Part shown: piece after piece, positions 34,750-43,677 of the stretch
Layout: every line of letters begins with the position of its first letter
Numbering within the stretch: the stretch's first letter is position 1
Assembly: GCA_018335015.1 (NCBI GenBank)
Contig: JAGXKX010000004.1
Span: forward strand, 1 to 60,767
Source: Candidatus Bipolaricaulota bacterium
GTDB lineage: Bacteria; Bipolaricaulota; Bipolaricaulia; M55B111
DNA length: 60,767 nt
Reading direction: 5' to 3'
The notes under the pieces: model-generated
What the model was told of the DNA's origin: nothing
The model's database searches: none
The model's input: only the letters and a program-made list of their open reading frames with translations
Program-made: the position numbers and the translations under genes

Positions 34750-35913
34750 ATGAAAACCGATAGATTGAAAAAGGAGTTTACAGAATTTTTCGGTGCCGGT
34801 AGAGAACCCGAGATCTATCGTGCACCGGGCCGAGTTAACCTTATCGGCGAACATACCGATTACAACGACGGTCTCGTCCTCCCGATAGCTATAGATCTTT
34901 CGACGTACGGTCTATTCCGCCTCACGAACGAAGACAAAATACGGGTATACTCAGAAAACCTGGATAAATTTGAGGAGATCGAGCTCGCGAATCTTTCCCG
35001 GAGAAAAGGTAATTGGACGGACTACGTCAGGGGTGTCCTCTCGAGCCTGGAAAGTCGATCGAAAACTATCTCCGGGTTCGATCTCTACCTGAGCTCCGAA
35101 ATTCCCGTGGGAAGCGGGCTATCCAGTTCAGCTGCGCTCGAGGTAGTGACCGCCGTGGGTGCCATCAAGACGATGAACCTGGACGAAGTCGAAGATTTAG
35201 ATCTAATAAAACTCTGTCAGAAAGCGGAGAACGACTTCGTCGGGGCAAATACGGGGATTATGGACCAGTACGCATCTTACCTTGGCAGGGAGGGAGCGGG
35301 ACTCCTTATCAACACGGCCGAGCCTTCGCATAAATTTGTAGATCTCGGTCTGAAAGGTTACGAGCTTTTAGTGATCGATACCACTGTATCCCATACCCAC
35401 GATGACAACGAATACAACCGGAGGCGGAGGGATTGCGAAAGAGCGGTTAACGCGATAAACGAAAGTACCGCGGGGAAAACACTAAAGTCTTTGAGCGATA
35501 TACCCTCCGAGGAATTGGATGATATCTTACCCCAGCTTGAAGAAAGTCTAGCAAACCGGACCGAACACGTCGTCCGGGAAAACGAACGAGTAGAAAAAGC
35601 CGCCGGATTTTTTCAGCAGGGAAGAATAAAAGAGGTCGGAGAATTGTTCTTCGCCTCCCATGACAGTTTACGCGATCTCTACGAAGTTAGCTCCCCGGAG
35701 CTGGACTATCTAATAGAATTCGCCCGCGCCGAAGGTATTCCCGGAGCCAGAATGACCGGCGGAGGGTTTGGGGGATCGACCATACACCTGGTCCCCGAAA
35801 GTCAAATGGACGAATATCTGAAGAAAGCCTCCCGAGTATTCGAGGAGGAATTTGAAATAACTCCGGACGGATTCCCTGTTTCCCCGAGCGACGGAGCGAA
35901 ATTTCAAAATTAG
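34750..35913 (+). CDS. galK: Galactokinase
   Basis: Phosphorylates galactose at C1 with ATP. A 387-aa GHMP kinase with the galactokinase signature PGRVNLIGEHTDYNDG, the ATP loop PVGSGLSSSAALEV, a catalytic Asp in NTGIMDQYAS and the C-terminal ARMTGGGFGGSTIHL. Follows galT directly and should be co-transcribed. Confidence 0.96.
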   Translation: MKTDRLKKEFTEFFGAGREPEIYRAPGRVNLIGEHTDYNDGLVLPIAIDLSTYGLFRLTNEDKIRVYSENLDKFEEIELANLSRRKGNWTDYVRGVLSSLESRSKTISGFDLYLSSEIPVGSGLSSSAALEVVTAVGAIKTMNLDEVEDLDLIKLCQKAENDFVGANTGIMDQYASYLGREGAGLLINTAEPSHKFVDLGLKGYELLVIDTTVSHTHDDNEYNRRRRDCERAVNAINESTAGKTLKSLSDIPSEELDDILPQLEESLANRTEHVVRENERVEKAAGFFQQGRIKEVGELFFASHDSLRDLYEVSSPELDYLIEFARAEGIPGARMTGGGFGGSTIHLVPESQMDEYLKKASRVFEEEFEITPDGFPVSPSDGAKFQN

Positions 35914-36062
35914 CGAGGCATTTGCGCGAGAAAGGTTGTAATATTATTGTTTCTTGGTTAACCTCAATTAGGAAAACTTGAGTCAATTACCCCACTTTTA
36001 GAGAGTGGTTTGTAGAAATATTATTTTAAGGTTAGAAATTATGTTCTTTAAAATTTTGAGAC

Positions 36063-36170
36063 CCAGCACTCAATCGAGCCACGATATCAAGATTAAATTT
36101 GAATTGGCAAACAAACTAATTAATAACTACTCCACTTCGCACAGAGAACCGTTACTCGATTGAGTGCTGG
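36063..36170. repeat. Perfect 16-bp inverted repeat element, single copy
   Basis: CCAGCACTCAATCGAG (36063-36078) and CTCGATTGAGTGCTGG (36155-36170) enclose 76 AT-rich nt. The architecture (long perfect arms around a core) resembles the seven MITE-like copies, but the sequence is different and I see no matching terminal repeats. It occupies much of the 35914-36301 gap between galK and the Nfu gene, which otherwise holds a weak hairpin (CCACT/AGTGG at 35992) after galK. Confidence 0.6.
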
Positions 36171-36301
36171 ACCAAAAACAATCGATTCAACCCAAGTCAA
36201 AGAGCGGGCTCACTCTCGGCAGGTGGAGTTGAAAACTCTAATATGTTTTGGTAAATAAATCAACTATTGCGTTGACGCTGAGAAACAGCGGGTGATATTA
36301 G

Positions 36302-36529
36302 ATGATTACCGAAGAAGAAGTAGAAGAAGCACTAGATGAAGTCAGGCCATCTATCCAGGCAGACGGTGGAGACGTAGTTCTGGACGAAATCACCGAGGAT
36401 AACGTCGTAAAGGTACAGCTCGTGGGAGCCTGTGTCGGTTGCCCGATGTCGACAATGACCTTGAAACAGGGCGTCGAAAAGGTTCTGGAGTCTAAGATAC
36501 CAGAAATAGAAGAAGTTCAGGCAGTATAA
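36302..36529 (+). CDS. NifU-like (Nfu) C-terminal domain protein
   Basis: A 75-aa iron-sulfur cluster carrier: the Nfu domain alone, with the core RPSIQADGGDVVLDEI and the cluster-ligating CxxC in VGACVGCPMSTMTLKQGVE. Probably delivers 4Fe-4S clusters to redox proteins. The start ATG follows the AT-rich palindrome region. Next gene is ssb, 70 nt downstream. Confidence 0.93.
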   Translation: MITEEEVEEALDEVRPSIQADGGDVVLDEITEDNVVKVQLVGACVGCPMSTMTLKQGVEKVLESKIPEIEEVQAV

Positions 36530-36598
36530 CTGTCATCTTGAGTGAACCCCGTACAGTTAGTATCATAAACGAACCAAAAGAATTAGGGGTGGGACAAG

Positions 36599-37027
36599 AT
36601 GGCAGCAAGTCTTAATCAGGTTATTCTTATCGGAAATTTAACCGAGGATCCCGAACTTCAATACACACAATCAGGAGTCGCAAGAACAACTTTTACCATA
36701 GCAATAAACAGACAGTACAGAGACGCCAACGACGAATTGCAGGAAGAAACGACCTTCGTCCCCATCACCACGTGGAGAAATCAGGCTGAAAATTGCGCCA
36801 CCTACCTCAGTAAAGGCAGACCCGTTGCAGTAACCGGAAGACTCAGGATTTCCAACTACGAGGACGACGAGGGTAATAACAGAAAGTGGACGAGCGTAGT
36901 GGCCCAAAACGTCCAGTTCCTCGGATCCGGCCAGGGCGAAAGACAGGAGGAAAAAGCCGAACAACCTCCTCCGGAAAGACCGGAACCCAGTTCTTCCGAC
37001 GAAGACGACGAGGAAATACCATTTTAG
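36599..37027 (+). CDS. ssb: Single-stranded DNA-binding protein
   Basis: A 142-aa OB-fold protein: NQVILIGNLTEDPELQYTQSGVARTTFTIAIN, FVPITTWRNQAENCATYLSKGRPVAVTGRL, then a short acidic tail ending DDEEIPF, the tip that binds replication and repair partners. GGGGTGGG lies before the ATG. It is not in the usual rpsF-ssb-rpsR setting; the neighbour is an Nfu gene. Confidence 0.96.
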   Translation: MAASLNQVILIGNLTEDPELQYTQSGVARTTFTIAINRQYRDANDELQEETTFVPITTWRNQAENCATYLSKGRPVAVTGRLRISNYEDDEGNNRKWTSVVAQNVQFLGSGQGERQEEKAEQPPPERPEPSSSDEDDEEIPF

Positions 37028-37094
37028 GGGGTAAAGGCATTTAATCAACTAGAAATTAGATTATATTAGGTTTTGAATTAGATAAGTAATTACC

Positions 37095-37289
37095 CTCAGT
37101 TATTCACCAACGGCGACCTTGCTGTTTGGTCCGAAGAGGAGTTCCCCCCTTACCTGGCAACTGATTTAACCTTTTCAACTCAGTAGTAGACAAAATCCGG
37201 CAGCCAGGTAAGGGGGGAACTCCTAGAAAAAAGAAGTCAAAATATTCGTGAATTAAGCTTCGCTTTCAGGCAATGGAGAAAGATGTGAG
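37095..37289. mobile_element. MITE-like palindromic element, copy d (right end uncertain)
   Basis: Left terminal repeat CTCAGTTATTCACCA at 37095. The perfect 21-bp stem is AGGAGTTCCCCCC + TTACCTGG (37137-37157 with 37204-37224), with the core in forward orientation. The right end is either GAAAGATGTGAG (37289) or the better match TGAAAAGAACTGAG (37320). The stem differs from copies a-c at many positions, yet both arms changed together. No clear target duplication. It lies between the convergent ssb and flavoprotein genes. Confidence 0.78.
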
Positions 37290-37356
37290 TTTAATTGAGG
37301 CTAGATGAAAAGAACTGAGGATTAGAGGTTGAGGTCAGAAATAACTGAGTCAGGGA

Positions 37357-38550
37357 CTAGGTTAACTCTTTTTTAACTTCAGAGGCGAATTCGCCCGGCA
37401 ACTGCTTTAGTATCGTGGTCATTACGAGCGGGTTCTTTGCCATTTTTTTGGCAAGGGGATACAGGTGGTCGATATCTCCGTTATCCGCTATCCAATCGGC
37501 CAGATTGGGTCTATTAAGAAGCCTTAACAGCCTGGAGAGGTTTTCGTCCGAGACTACCTCCAGAATCCTGTGGAGCAACATCTCCCGGTTTAGCTCCCCC
37601 CCTACCTGGCTCATCCACTCCCTGTAGTAGTAATCCGAAGGGTTCTCCATACCGGATAGCCCTTTTAACGCCGCTTTTCCCGCAAGTTCGGCGGTAATTG
37701 AAATAGGATACAACCCACCGCCGGTTGTCGGCTTCACCTGTCCGGCAGCGTCCCCGACAGTTATTACGCTACCACCTGTGGAATGGTCGGGAATACCGAT
37801 CGGTATTACACCCGTACGAAACTCTTCGGGGTAATCCGCCCCGACCTTATCGAGTAAATTATTGAAGGATTGCTTGAGCTTCTCACCGTCGTTGGTGCCC
37901 AACCCCACCCGAGATTTTCCCCCTGTGGTAGGGATAATCCACCCGAAAAACCCGGAGGCTACCTCCTCGCCGAAAAAGACCTCGACGTAGTCGTTGCTGA
38001 ATATCTCCAGTTCCATCTCGGCCTGGATGGCGTAGATCAACTCCGAGGGTCGTTCAAGGTCAAATAGCCTTCGGACGTCGCTTCTGGGTCCGTCGGCCCC
38101 GATAATTACACTCGAGCTTATAGTCCTTTCCCGGGAGCCATCGATCGACCTAACTTTAACCTCTGAACCGTCTCTCGCAAATATGCCGGTCTTTGGCCGT
38201 ATTCTGACGCCCTTATCTTCTGCGCGGGAGAGCAAGTCGGCATTTAACCTATCCCTGTCTATGACGTAAGCTTTGACTTCCGAAGAAGAGAGCTCGAAAT
38301 CGTCCCCGCCAGGAGGGTGGACGAGCACGCCTCTGATCTCGTTTACTATCGCCCTGTTTCTGCCACCCAGTCTTTCCCAGGCATCAACACTTACCAGCCC
38401 CCCACAGGCACTGGATCGAGCCGGGTCGTCCTTCTTGTCGATCAGGATCGTATCTCCACCGCCGTCGGCAACGACTTCCGCGGCAATAGCCCCGGCAGGC
38501 CCCCCACCAACTACCAATACGTCAGTATCAATTCTATCCATCTTCACCAC
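37357..38550 (-). CDS. Geranylgeranyl reductase-family FAD-dependent oxidoreductase
   Basis: A 397-aa flavoprotein with the dinucleotide-binding VVGGGPAGAIAAEVVADGG, the SACGGLVS motif of geranylgeranyl/digeranylgeranyl reductases, VIGADGPRSDVRR, and GDAAGQVKPTTGGGLYPI. Family members saturate isoprenoid chains of lipids or quinones. Its 5' end overlaps the exported beta-protein gene by 7 nt, so the two are co-transcribed. In a bacterium without obvious photosynthesis the substrate is probably a polyprenyl lipid; this is inference. Confidence 0.85.
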   Translation of the reverse strand: MVKMDRIDTDVLVVGGGPAGAIAAEVVADGGGDTILIDKKDDPARSSACGGLVSVDAWERLGGRNRAIVNEIRGVLVHPPGGDDFELSSSEVKAYVIDRDRLNADLLSRAEDKGVRIRPKTGIFARDGSEVKVRSIDGSRERTISSSVIIGADGPRSDVRRLFDLERPSELIYAIQAEMELEIFSNDYVEVFFGEEVASGFFGWIIPTTGGKSRVGLGTNDGEKLKQSFNNLLDKVGADYPEEFRTGVIPIGIPDHSTGGSVITVGDAAGQVKPTTGGGLYPISITAELAGKAALKGLSGMENPSDYYYREWMSQVGGELNREMLLHRILEVVSDENLSRLLRLLNRPNLADWIADNGDIDHLYPLAKKMAKNPLVMTTILKQLPGEFASEVKKELT

Positions 38551-39479
38551 TTTACCGTTAAGTCGACTGACATTTCCGGGTCGTACTTATTGCTGGTTAC
38601 TTCAAACTCGATCGTACGATCTCCCCGATAACCGACGTAAATACCGTAGCCCTCCTGTTCTCCGGATGATTCCACAAATCCGATACTCAGGTTTTCTCCG
38701 GTCAATTGTAAAGCCCAGCCACCAAGTTTTAGACCGTCCACTTCAACGAGCAAAAAACTATCCTTGTATACCAGCCTGGTAACTAATCCCAGGCTACCGG
38801 AAAACCCCCGAGAATCGAGTATAACTCCCTGACTCCACTTTAGATTTCCGGTTTCCAGAGAGATTCTCCTCTCCCCGTAGAGGGTCAGGTAGCTCCCGCT
38901 GACGTTCCCGAATTCCGAGAGGCTACCCCTCGAGAGGCTCGTCCAGTAGTTCCTCTTCTGAATCGGGAACCAGGGTTTCTTTTCTTCGAACCCGTTTTCG
39001 ACCTGGAGATCATAACCCAGGCTTATATTTCCCAGCGTATAGGATCCGTTACCACCCACCCGGTATCCGGTAGTGCCAAACCAGGCTCGGGAAGTAGAAG
39101 ATAAAGCCCAGCCGCCTATCCTGTAATCGAAGTAACTCGCCTCCAGTCCGCCAGCAAAATCATCCAGGCCGGGGTTTCCGGAAGAAAACGTCCCCAGCAA
39201 AAACGGACCCATCTTCCAGTTACCGAGGGAAACCGACAGTCTATCCCCGAAGCCCATTCCAAGCCCCAACTGATCTTTCGGGGAGAGAAACAGTCCCAGT
39301 TCGAACCCGGATAACTCGAAGTCCGCCAGTCCGGAAAAGTCGGGATAACTCAGGGAGAACTTCGGACGACCCTCGGAAATCGGTGACGGAAAACCCAAAG
39401 AAAGTAAAAAAACAACTAGTATCAACCCCAACGAGATCCGCAGGCTTCTGCCACTGGCGGAGCAAATACATGGTTTCAT
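38544..39479 (-). CDS. Exported beta-rich protein, probable outer-membrane barrel
   Basis: A 311-aa protein with an N-terminal signal (LRISLGLILVVFLLSLGFPSPISEG). The rest is alternating polar and hydrophobic strands, rich in Gly, Ser, Tyr and Trp (SYFDYRIGGWALSS, NWKMGPFLLGTF), ending MSVDLTVKW with an aromatic last residue. That pattern fits an outer-membrane barrel, but I recognise no family. It is the first gene of a pair with the geranylgeranyl-reductase-like protein. Confidence 0.6.
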   Translation of the reverse strand: MKPCICSASGRSLRISLGLILVVFLLSLGFPSPISEGRPKFSLSYPDFSGLADFELSGFELGLFLSPKDQLGLGMGFGDRLSVSLGNWKMGPFLLGTFSSGNPGLDDFAGGLEASYFDYRIGGWALSSTSRAWFGTTGYRVGGNGSYTLGNISLGYDLQVENGFEEKKPWFPIQKRNYWTSLSRGSLSEFGNVSGSYLTLYGERRISLETGNLKWSQGVILDSRGFSGSLGLVTRLVYKDSFLLVEVDGLKLGGWALQLTGENLSIGFVESSGEQEGYGIYVGYRGDRTIEFEVTSNKYDPEMSVDLTVKW

Positions 39480-39587
39480 GAAAAATCACTAAACCCCGTT
39501 CAACCGCACGAAAGACCGGTTATTCGAGCCCTATCCCGGTGCAGAAATCGGGCAAGCGGCACCGGGCTTTCACTGGTCCACTGGACA

Positions 39588-40604
39588 TCAGTTTTTCCGT
39601 CCCTCGAAAAGCAGGTTCATTATTCCGTATCGGGCCAGCAGGGCAAGTCCCAGTCCGACGAAAAACAGCTGAATTATCTTCACGGAAAAAGAGTACGCCA
39701 CCGCCTCGCTTCCGCTTATACCAAAGATCGCGAATATCCCGATAAACCCACCTTCCGAAACGCCAATTCCCCCAGGCGTTACCCAGAAGAATGAGGAAAG
39801 CACGGATATCATTGCAAACAACATCGTAAGTTCCTCGATTGTAAATACCCGGCCCTGGGTATAGTAAAAGTATATCTGCGGCCTGATGAACATGAATACC
39901 GTGGCTACGATATCCAGCATAAACGCTCCGCCGGTATGTCTAATGTGTTGGCCGAAAGCCATGCTTATCTCCTTCTCTAGGTGTCTGACTCCGTCTTCCA
40001 CTTTCTGGAGAATCTCCGGCCAGAACAGATTTCGCTTCAGGAAAGCTGCAAACTTCGTGAACAGGAACATCTTACTGTAAAAATTGAGAATCAACAGGGA
40101 AACAAGGCCGACAAAAATAAGAGAAATAAGTATAAGATATATAAGTGTATCGGACGGAAGCTGGCTATAAATTCCCAGCAGCGCCCCGATGAGAATCACC
40201 GCGACCAGTGCAGCCATCATGGTTATCCTTTCAGCCACGATAGTGGCAAATATCCTGCTGTAAGAAGAATCGCTCTCCCGCTCTATAACCAGCGCTCTTA
40301 CCGGTTCCCCGCCGAAGTGCATGGAAGGAGTCAAAAAACTTACCGCAAAACTCCCGATCCTAGCCCAGAAGCTCAGACTAAACGGCGCGATTACACCGTA
40401 TCCCTTCATAACTACCACCCATGCCAGGGTCCAGAAGAAGAAGGTTAGGACGATGGAAGAAATCATTAGTGCAAACCCGTCCCACCCGAGCGCGGAGATC
40501 TGTCGCAATACCTTTGCAGGCCCGATGTACCAGAGAATTCCAGCGAGTACGGCGAGCCCCAGAACCACGGACAGAGCAGTTGTAGTCTTTCGACCTAGTC
40601 GCAC
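39588..40604 (-). CDS. Flippase-like membrane protein (LPG synthase TM / UPF0104 family)
   Basis: A 338-aa polytopic protein with about seven to eight membrane segments. It carries the family signatures FGGEPVRALVIERESDSSYSRIFATIVAER and TPGGIGVSEGGFIGIFAIFG. Relatives include the membrane part of MprF and AglD, which move lipids or polyprenyl-linked sugars across the membrane. There is no aminoacyl-transferase domain, so a flippase-type role is more likely than lipid aminoacylation. Divergent from hflK. Confidence 0.82.
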   Translation of the reverse strand: MRLGRKTTTALSVVLGLAVLAGILWYIGPAKVLRQISALGWDGFALMISSIVLTFFFWTLAWVVVMKGYGVIAPFSLSFWARIGSFAVSFLTPSMHFGGEPVRALVIERESDSSYSRIFATIVAERITMMAALVAVILIGALLGIYSQLPSDTLIYLILISLIFVGLVSLLILNFYSKMFLFTKFAAFLKRNLFWPEILQKVEDGVRHLEKEISMAFGQHIRHTGGAFMLDIVATVFMFIRPQIYFYYTQGRVFTIEELTMLFAMISVLSSFFWVTPGGIGVSEGGFIGIFAIFGISGSEAVAYSFSVKIIQLFFVGLGLALLARYGIMNLLFEGRKN

Positions 40605-40637
40605 TTTAACCCTCCGATTCGCCTAATGAGAACTCAG

Positions 40638-40666
40638 TTGTACAAGGCTAACGGATACTTTATACT
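40638..40666 (+). promoter_or_regulatory. Promoter of hflKC
   Basis: TTGTAC, exactly 17 nt, TATACT, with the hflK ATG 33 nt after the -10 box and GGGGTG as ribosome-binding site. Good sigma70-type match. Confidence 0.62.
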
Positions 40667-40698
40667 TTAGCAATATGTTTTGCATTCAGGGGTGAACT

Positions 40699-41715
40699 AT
40701 GCCCGATAATTATGATTTTGATCCAAGAGAAGAGCGCAGTAATACCGACTGGGATAGATTAAAAAGTAAATTCAAGAGATTTGGAGATAAAACGGGCTGG
40801 ATCGTGATCGGCCTGGTGGTAGTTATTTACCTGCTTCAGGGAATATACCAGGTGGGTCCGGCCGAAGTAGGGCTGGTAAAGCGATTCGGCAAACACGTAA
40901 GGACTGTAAACTCCGGCCTGAATTATCACGTGCCGCCCCCGATCGAGTCCGTAAAAAAAGTTAACGTCAGAGCAGTTCGGAAAATAGAGATCGGCTACGA
41001 GACGGTATCGCCACCACCGAACCCGCGATACAGGGAAGACGAGGCAGAGGCACTAATGCTGACCGGGGACGACAATATAGTCCACATGGAACTGGCGGTT
41101 CAATTCACCGTGATAGATCCCGAGCTATTTGCCTTTAACATCATAGATCCTCATTCCCTGGTGAAGGAGGCCGCGGAAGCGGTAATTCGCCAGGAAGTGG
41201 TAAAGCACGAAGTCGAACAAGCCCTCACGACGGAAAGAGCCGAAATCGCCAGCAATGCTCTGGATGATCTCCAGAGACTACTTGAGATGTACGAGGCCGG
41301 GATAAACATCGAGGCAATTAAGGTCCAGGATGCCAAACCCCCGGAGCCCGTAGTGCCGGCATTCGACGACGTGACCAGCGCAAAGGAAGACAAGCAGACC
41401 AAGATCAACCAGGCAGAAGCCTACGCAAACGACGTAATCCCCAACGCCAGGGGCCAGGCAGCGGAAATAGTCAACCAGGCCGAAGCCACAAAAGCGGAGC
41501 GAGTCAACGAAGCCGAGGGAGACGTAAGCAAATTCCTCCAGGTCCTCGAGGAGTACAACAGGGGAAGCCAGGAGGTAACACGGCGACGACTCTACATGGA
41601 AACTATGGAAGAAATCCTACCGGGTATGGACAAGGTCCTGCTTACTCAAAAGACGGACGGCTCCTCGGTACTAAAACTCCTCAATTTAAACGAACTGGAC
41701 GGTGGTAGCCAATGA
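40699..41715 (+). CDS. hflK: HflK, SPFH-domain membrane protein
   Basis: With HflC forms a membrane cage that encloses and restrains the FtsH protease. The 338-aa protein has a cytoplasmic N-terminal stretch, one membrane segment (GWIVIGLVVVIYLLQGIYQV), a band-7/SPFH domain starting VGPAEVGLVKRFGKHV, and a long Ala/Glu/Lys-rich coiled-coil region (residues about 230-290). It overlaps hflC by 4 nt. No ftsH is in the window. Confidence 0.93.
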   Translation: MPDNYDFDPREERSNTDWDRLKSKFKRFGDKTGWIVIGLVVVIYLLQGIYQVGPAEVGLVKRFGKHVRTVNSGLNYHVPPPIESVKKVNVRAVRKIEIGYETVSPPPNPRYREDEAEALMLTGDDNIVHMELAVQFTVIDPELFAFNIIDPHSLVKEAAEAVIRQEVVKHEVEQALTTERAEIASNALDDLQRLLEMYEAGINIEAIKVQDAKPPEPVVPAFDDVTSAKEDKQTKINQAEAYANDVIPNARGQAAEIVNQAEATKAERVNEAEGDVSKFLQVLEEYNRGSQEVTRRRLYMETMEEILPGMDKVLLTQKTDGSSVLKLLNLNELDGGSQ

Positions 41716-42635
41716 GAAAGCTAGCCTGGTTCGTCGGGATAGTGGTAGCAATACTGGTAATATTTAACCTGTTTACGTTTACGGTGGACGAAACGAAACA
41801 GGCGATAGTAGTCCAATACGGTAACATCAAACAGGTTGCCACGGAAGCTGGGCTCTACTTTAAGATCCCGTTCATTCAGAACGTCCAGTTCATGGAGGGA
41901 AGGTTACTTTCCTACGACATAGAACCGAGAGAGATTATTGCCGCCGATCAACGCCGGCTGTCCGTGAATAACTACGCAATATGGAGGATAGAGAGACCCA
42001 AAGAGTTCAAAGAGGCTTTCAACGCCCGCCGTGATATTGCCCAGACGAGAATTGACGACATCCTCTATTCTGACATGCGAAACGTCCTCGCCAGTTACGC
42101 GTTCAACCAAATAGCTTCCGGAGAGCGGGAGGCAATGTTGGAGACTACTCAGAAAACCAGTGCCGAAAAGCTAAAGGAGTACGGCATCAACCTCATCGAC
42201 GCCAAAATCAAGCGGGCCGACCTCCCCGAAGCCAACGAGGAAGCCGTCTTCGACCGGATGATCTCGGAACGGGAGCGACGGGCTTCGTTGCTGCGGGCCG
42301 AAGGAGACGAACGAGCCAAGGAAGTCAAGTCGGACGCCGACAGACAGAGCAGCGTAATCGTGGCAGAAGCCAGAAGAGATGCCGAAGAAATTCGAGGAGA
42401 AGGAGAGGCTGAGGCACTGAATATTTACGCCGACGCCTACAGTCAGGACGTGGACTTCTACGAATTCTGGCGAAAACTCGCATCCTACAGGCGGTCGTTC
42501 GTCGAAGGGAAGGGGAAAAACACGATCCTTATATCGCCGGACTCCCGATACATGCAGCTGCTCTCCAGTGGAGAGATCGAACTGGGGGAGGAAAAAGTTC
42601 AGACGGACGAGGAAGAAGTTTCCTCCGAGGAATAG
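41712..42635 (+). CDS. hflC: HflC, SPFH-domain membrane protein
   Basis: The 307-aa partner of HflK. N-terminal membrane anchor (WFVGIVVAILVIFNLFTFTV), SPFH domain beginning DETKQAIVVQYGNIKQV, then the HflC-typical IDAKIKRADLPEANEEAVFDRMISERERRA and a helical tail. It ends seven bases before MITE-like copy e, so that element lies in its 3' untranslated region. Confidence 0.93.
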   Translation: MRKLAWFVGIVVAILVIFNLFTFTVDETKQAIVVQYGNIKQVATEAGLYFKIPFIQNVQFMEGRLLSYDIEPREIIAADQRRLSVNNYAIWRIERPKEFKEAFNARRDIAQTRIDDILYSDMRNVLASYAFNQIASGEREAMLETTQKTSAEKLKEYGINLIDAKIKRADLPEANEEAVFDRMISERERRASLLRAEGDERAKEVKSDADRQSSVIVAEARRDAEEIRGEGEAEALNIYADAYSQDVDFYEFWRKLASYRRSFVEGKGKNTILISPDSRYMQLLSSGEIELGEEKVQTDEEEVSSEE

Positions 42636-42641
42636 ATGCAA

Positions 42642-42844
42642 CTCAGATCTTCCACCATCGCATGAAAGCGAAACTTAATGGTGAGTATTGATTTCTTTTT
42701 TTCACTACTAGCTCTCTACCTCTTACCTGGCTGCCGGATTTCGTCTCCTGGTGAGTTTTAAAGGTTAAATCAGTTGCCAGCTAAGAGGTAGAGAGCAGTC
42801 ATCCGAACCAGGTAGTTAAATCCACCGTTGGTGAAAGATCTGAG
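42642..42844. mobile_element. MITE-like palindromic element, copy e (203 bp)
   Basis: Terminal repeats CTCAGATCTTCCACCA and TGGTGAAAGATCTGAG: both ends carry AGATCT where other copies carry AGTTCT/AGAACT, so the two ends changed together. Stem GCTCTCTACCTCTTACCTGG (42711-42730 with 42777-42796) has one mismatch. The core is on the opposite strand; arm order is long arm, inverted core, short arm. Flanks TGCAA and TACAA match at 4 of 5 bases. It lies between convergent hflC and coaX. Confidence 0.83.
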
Positions 42845-42875
42845 TACAACCGTCATCATTTTTTGTACAAGACCT

Positions 42876-42917
42876 AATAAACCCTCCCGGGGTAACTCTC
42901 AGGAGGGTTTATTTTTT
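42876..42917. terminator. Bidirectional terminator at the end of coaX
   Basis: AATAAACCCTCC and GGAGGGTTTATT form a 12-bp perfect stem followed by TTTT on the plus strand. The coaX stop codon (TGA) lies in the loop, and the last codons of coaX form one arm. It can stop both rightward transcription from hflKC/MITE and leftward transcription from coaX. Confidence 0.8.
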
Positions 42918-43675
42918 GTTTTCTCGCGCCAGAGCCTCAAACCTTCGAGCACCAGATCCTTTTCGAAGTGCTGGATTTGATCGATCTGCCTGAAGAACAA
43001 CCTGCCTTTGCCTCCGGTAGCAACAACGTGAAGGTTCGAATCGCATTCCTCCTTGAACCGTTCTATTAGCCCTTCGATCATTCCGACAAACCCGAGAACG
43101 AATCCGGAATTAATATTATCTACGGAGGTTTTCCCTATCACACTGTCAGGGGTCTCCAGCTCTACCTCGGGCAGGAGAGCCGCGCGCTCCACGAGCGCTT
43201 CTAGCGCGGTCTCCATCTCCGGAGCTATCGCACCCCCCAGGAAGTCACCTTCTTCGGAGTAGAGTTCGAAACTCGTTGCGGTACCGAAGTCAATTACTAA
43301 ACCCGGTCCTCCGTATAACTCCATCCCCCCGATAACGTTCGCCACCCGGTCCGGGCCGACAGCGTCCGGTTCGTCAACCCGCAGGCCTACCAATCCATTG
43401 TCTACGGGCTTCAGGAAAGTCGGCGAGACCCCAAGATATCTTTCCAGCCCCTGCACCAGACTTCTGTTCAAATAGGGAACGACCGATGAAATCACGGCGT
43501 CAGTCAGTTCGTCGGGGGCGACCTCAGATGATTGAAGTAGCGATCGAAATTTAATCCCCAGTTCATCGGGAGTTAAGCCCTGATCCGTAGAAATCCGCCA
43601 GGTGTATTCCAGCTCGTCTTCTCTAAAACAACCCATCGTTACGTTCGTGTTACCGACGTCGAGTCCCAGAAACAT
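42899..43675 (-). CDS. coaX: Type III pantothenate kinase
   Basis: First step of coenzyme A synthesis. A 258-aa ASKHA-fold kinase with FLGLDVGNTNVTMGCF, GPDRVANVIGGMELYG and DFGTATSFELYSEEGDFLGGAI, all in order. Starts 3 nt after the M20 amidohydrolase gene. No biotin ligase is adjacent, although coaX and birA often pair. Confidence 0.94.
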   Translation of the reverse strand: MFLGLDVGNTNVTMGCFREDELEYTWRISTDQGLTPDELGIKFRSLLQSSEVAPDELTDAVISSVVPYLNRSLVQGLERYLGVSPTFLKPVDNGLVGLRVDEPDAVGPDRVANVIGGMELYGGPGLVIDFGTATSFELYSEEGDFLGGAIAPEMETALEALVERAALLPEVELETPDSVIGKTSVDNINSGFVLGFVGMIEGLIERFKEECDSNLHVVATGGKGRLFFRQIDQIQHFEKDLVLEGLRLWREKTKNKPS

Positions 43676-43677
43676 CC

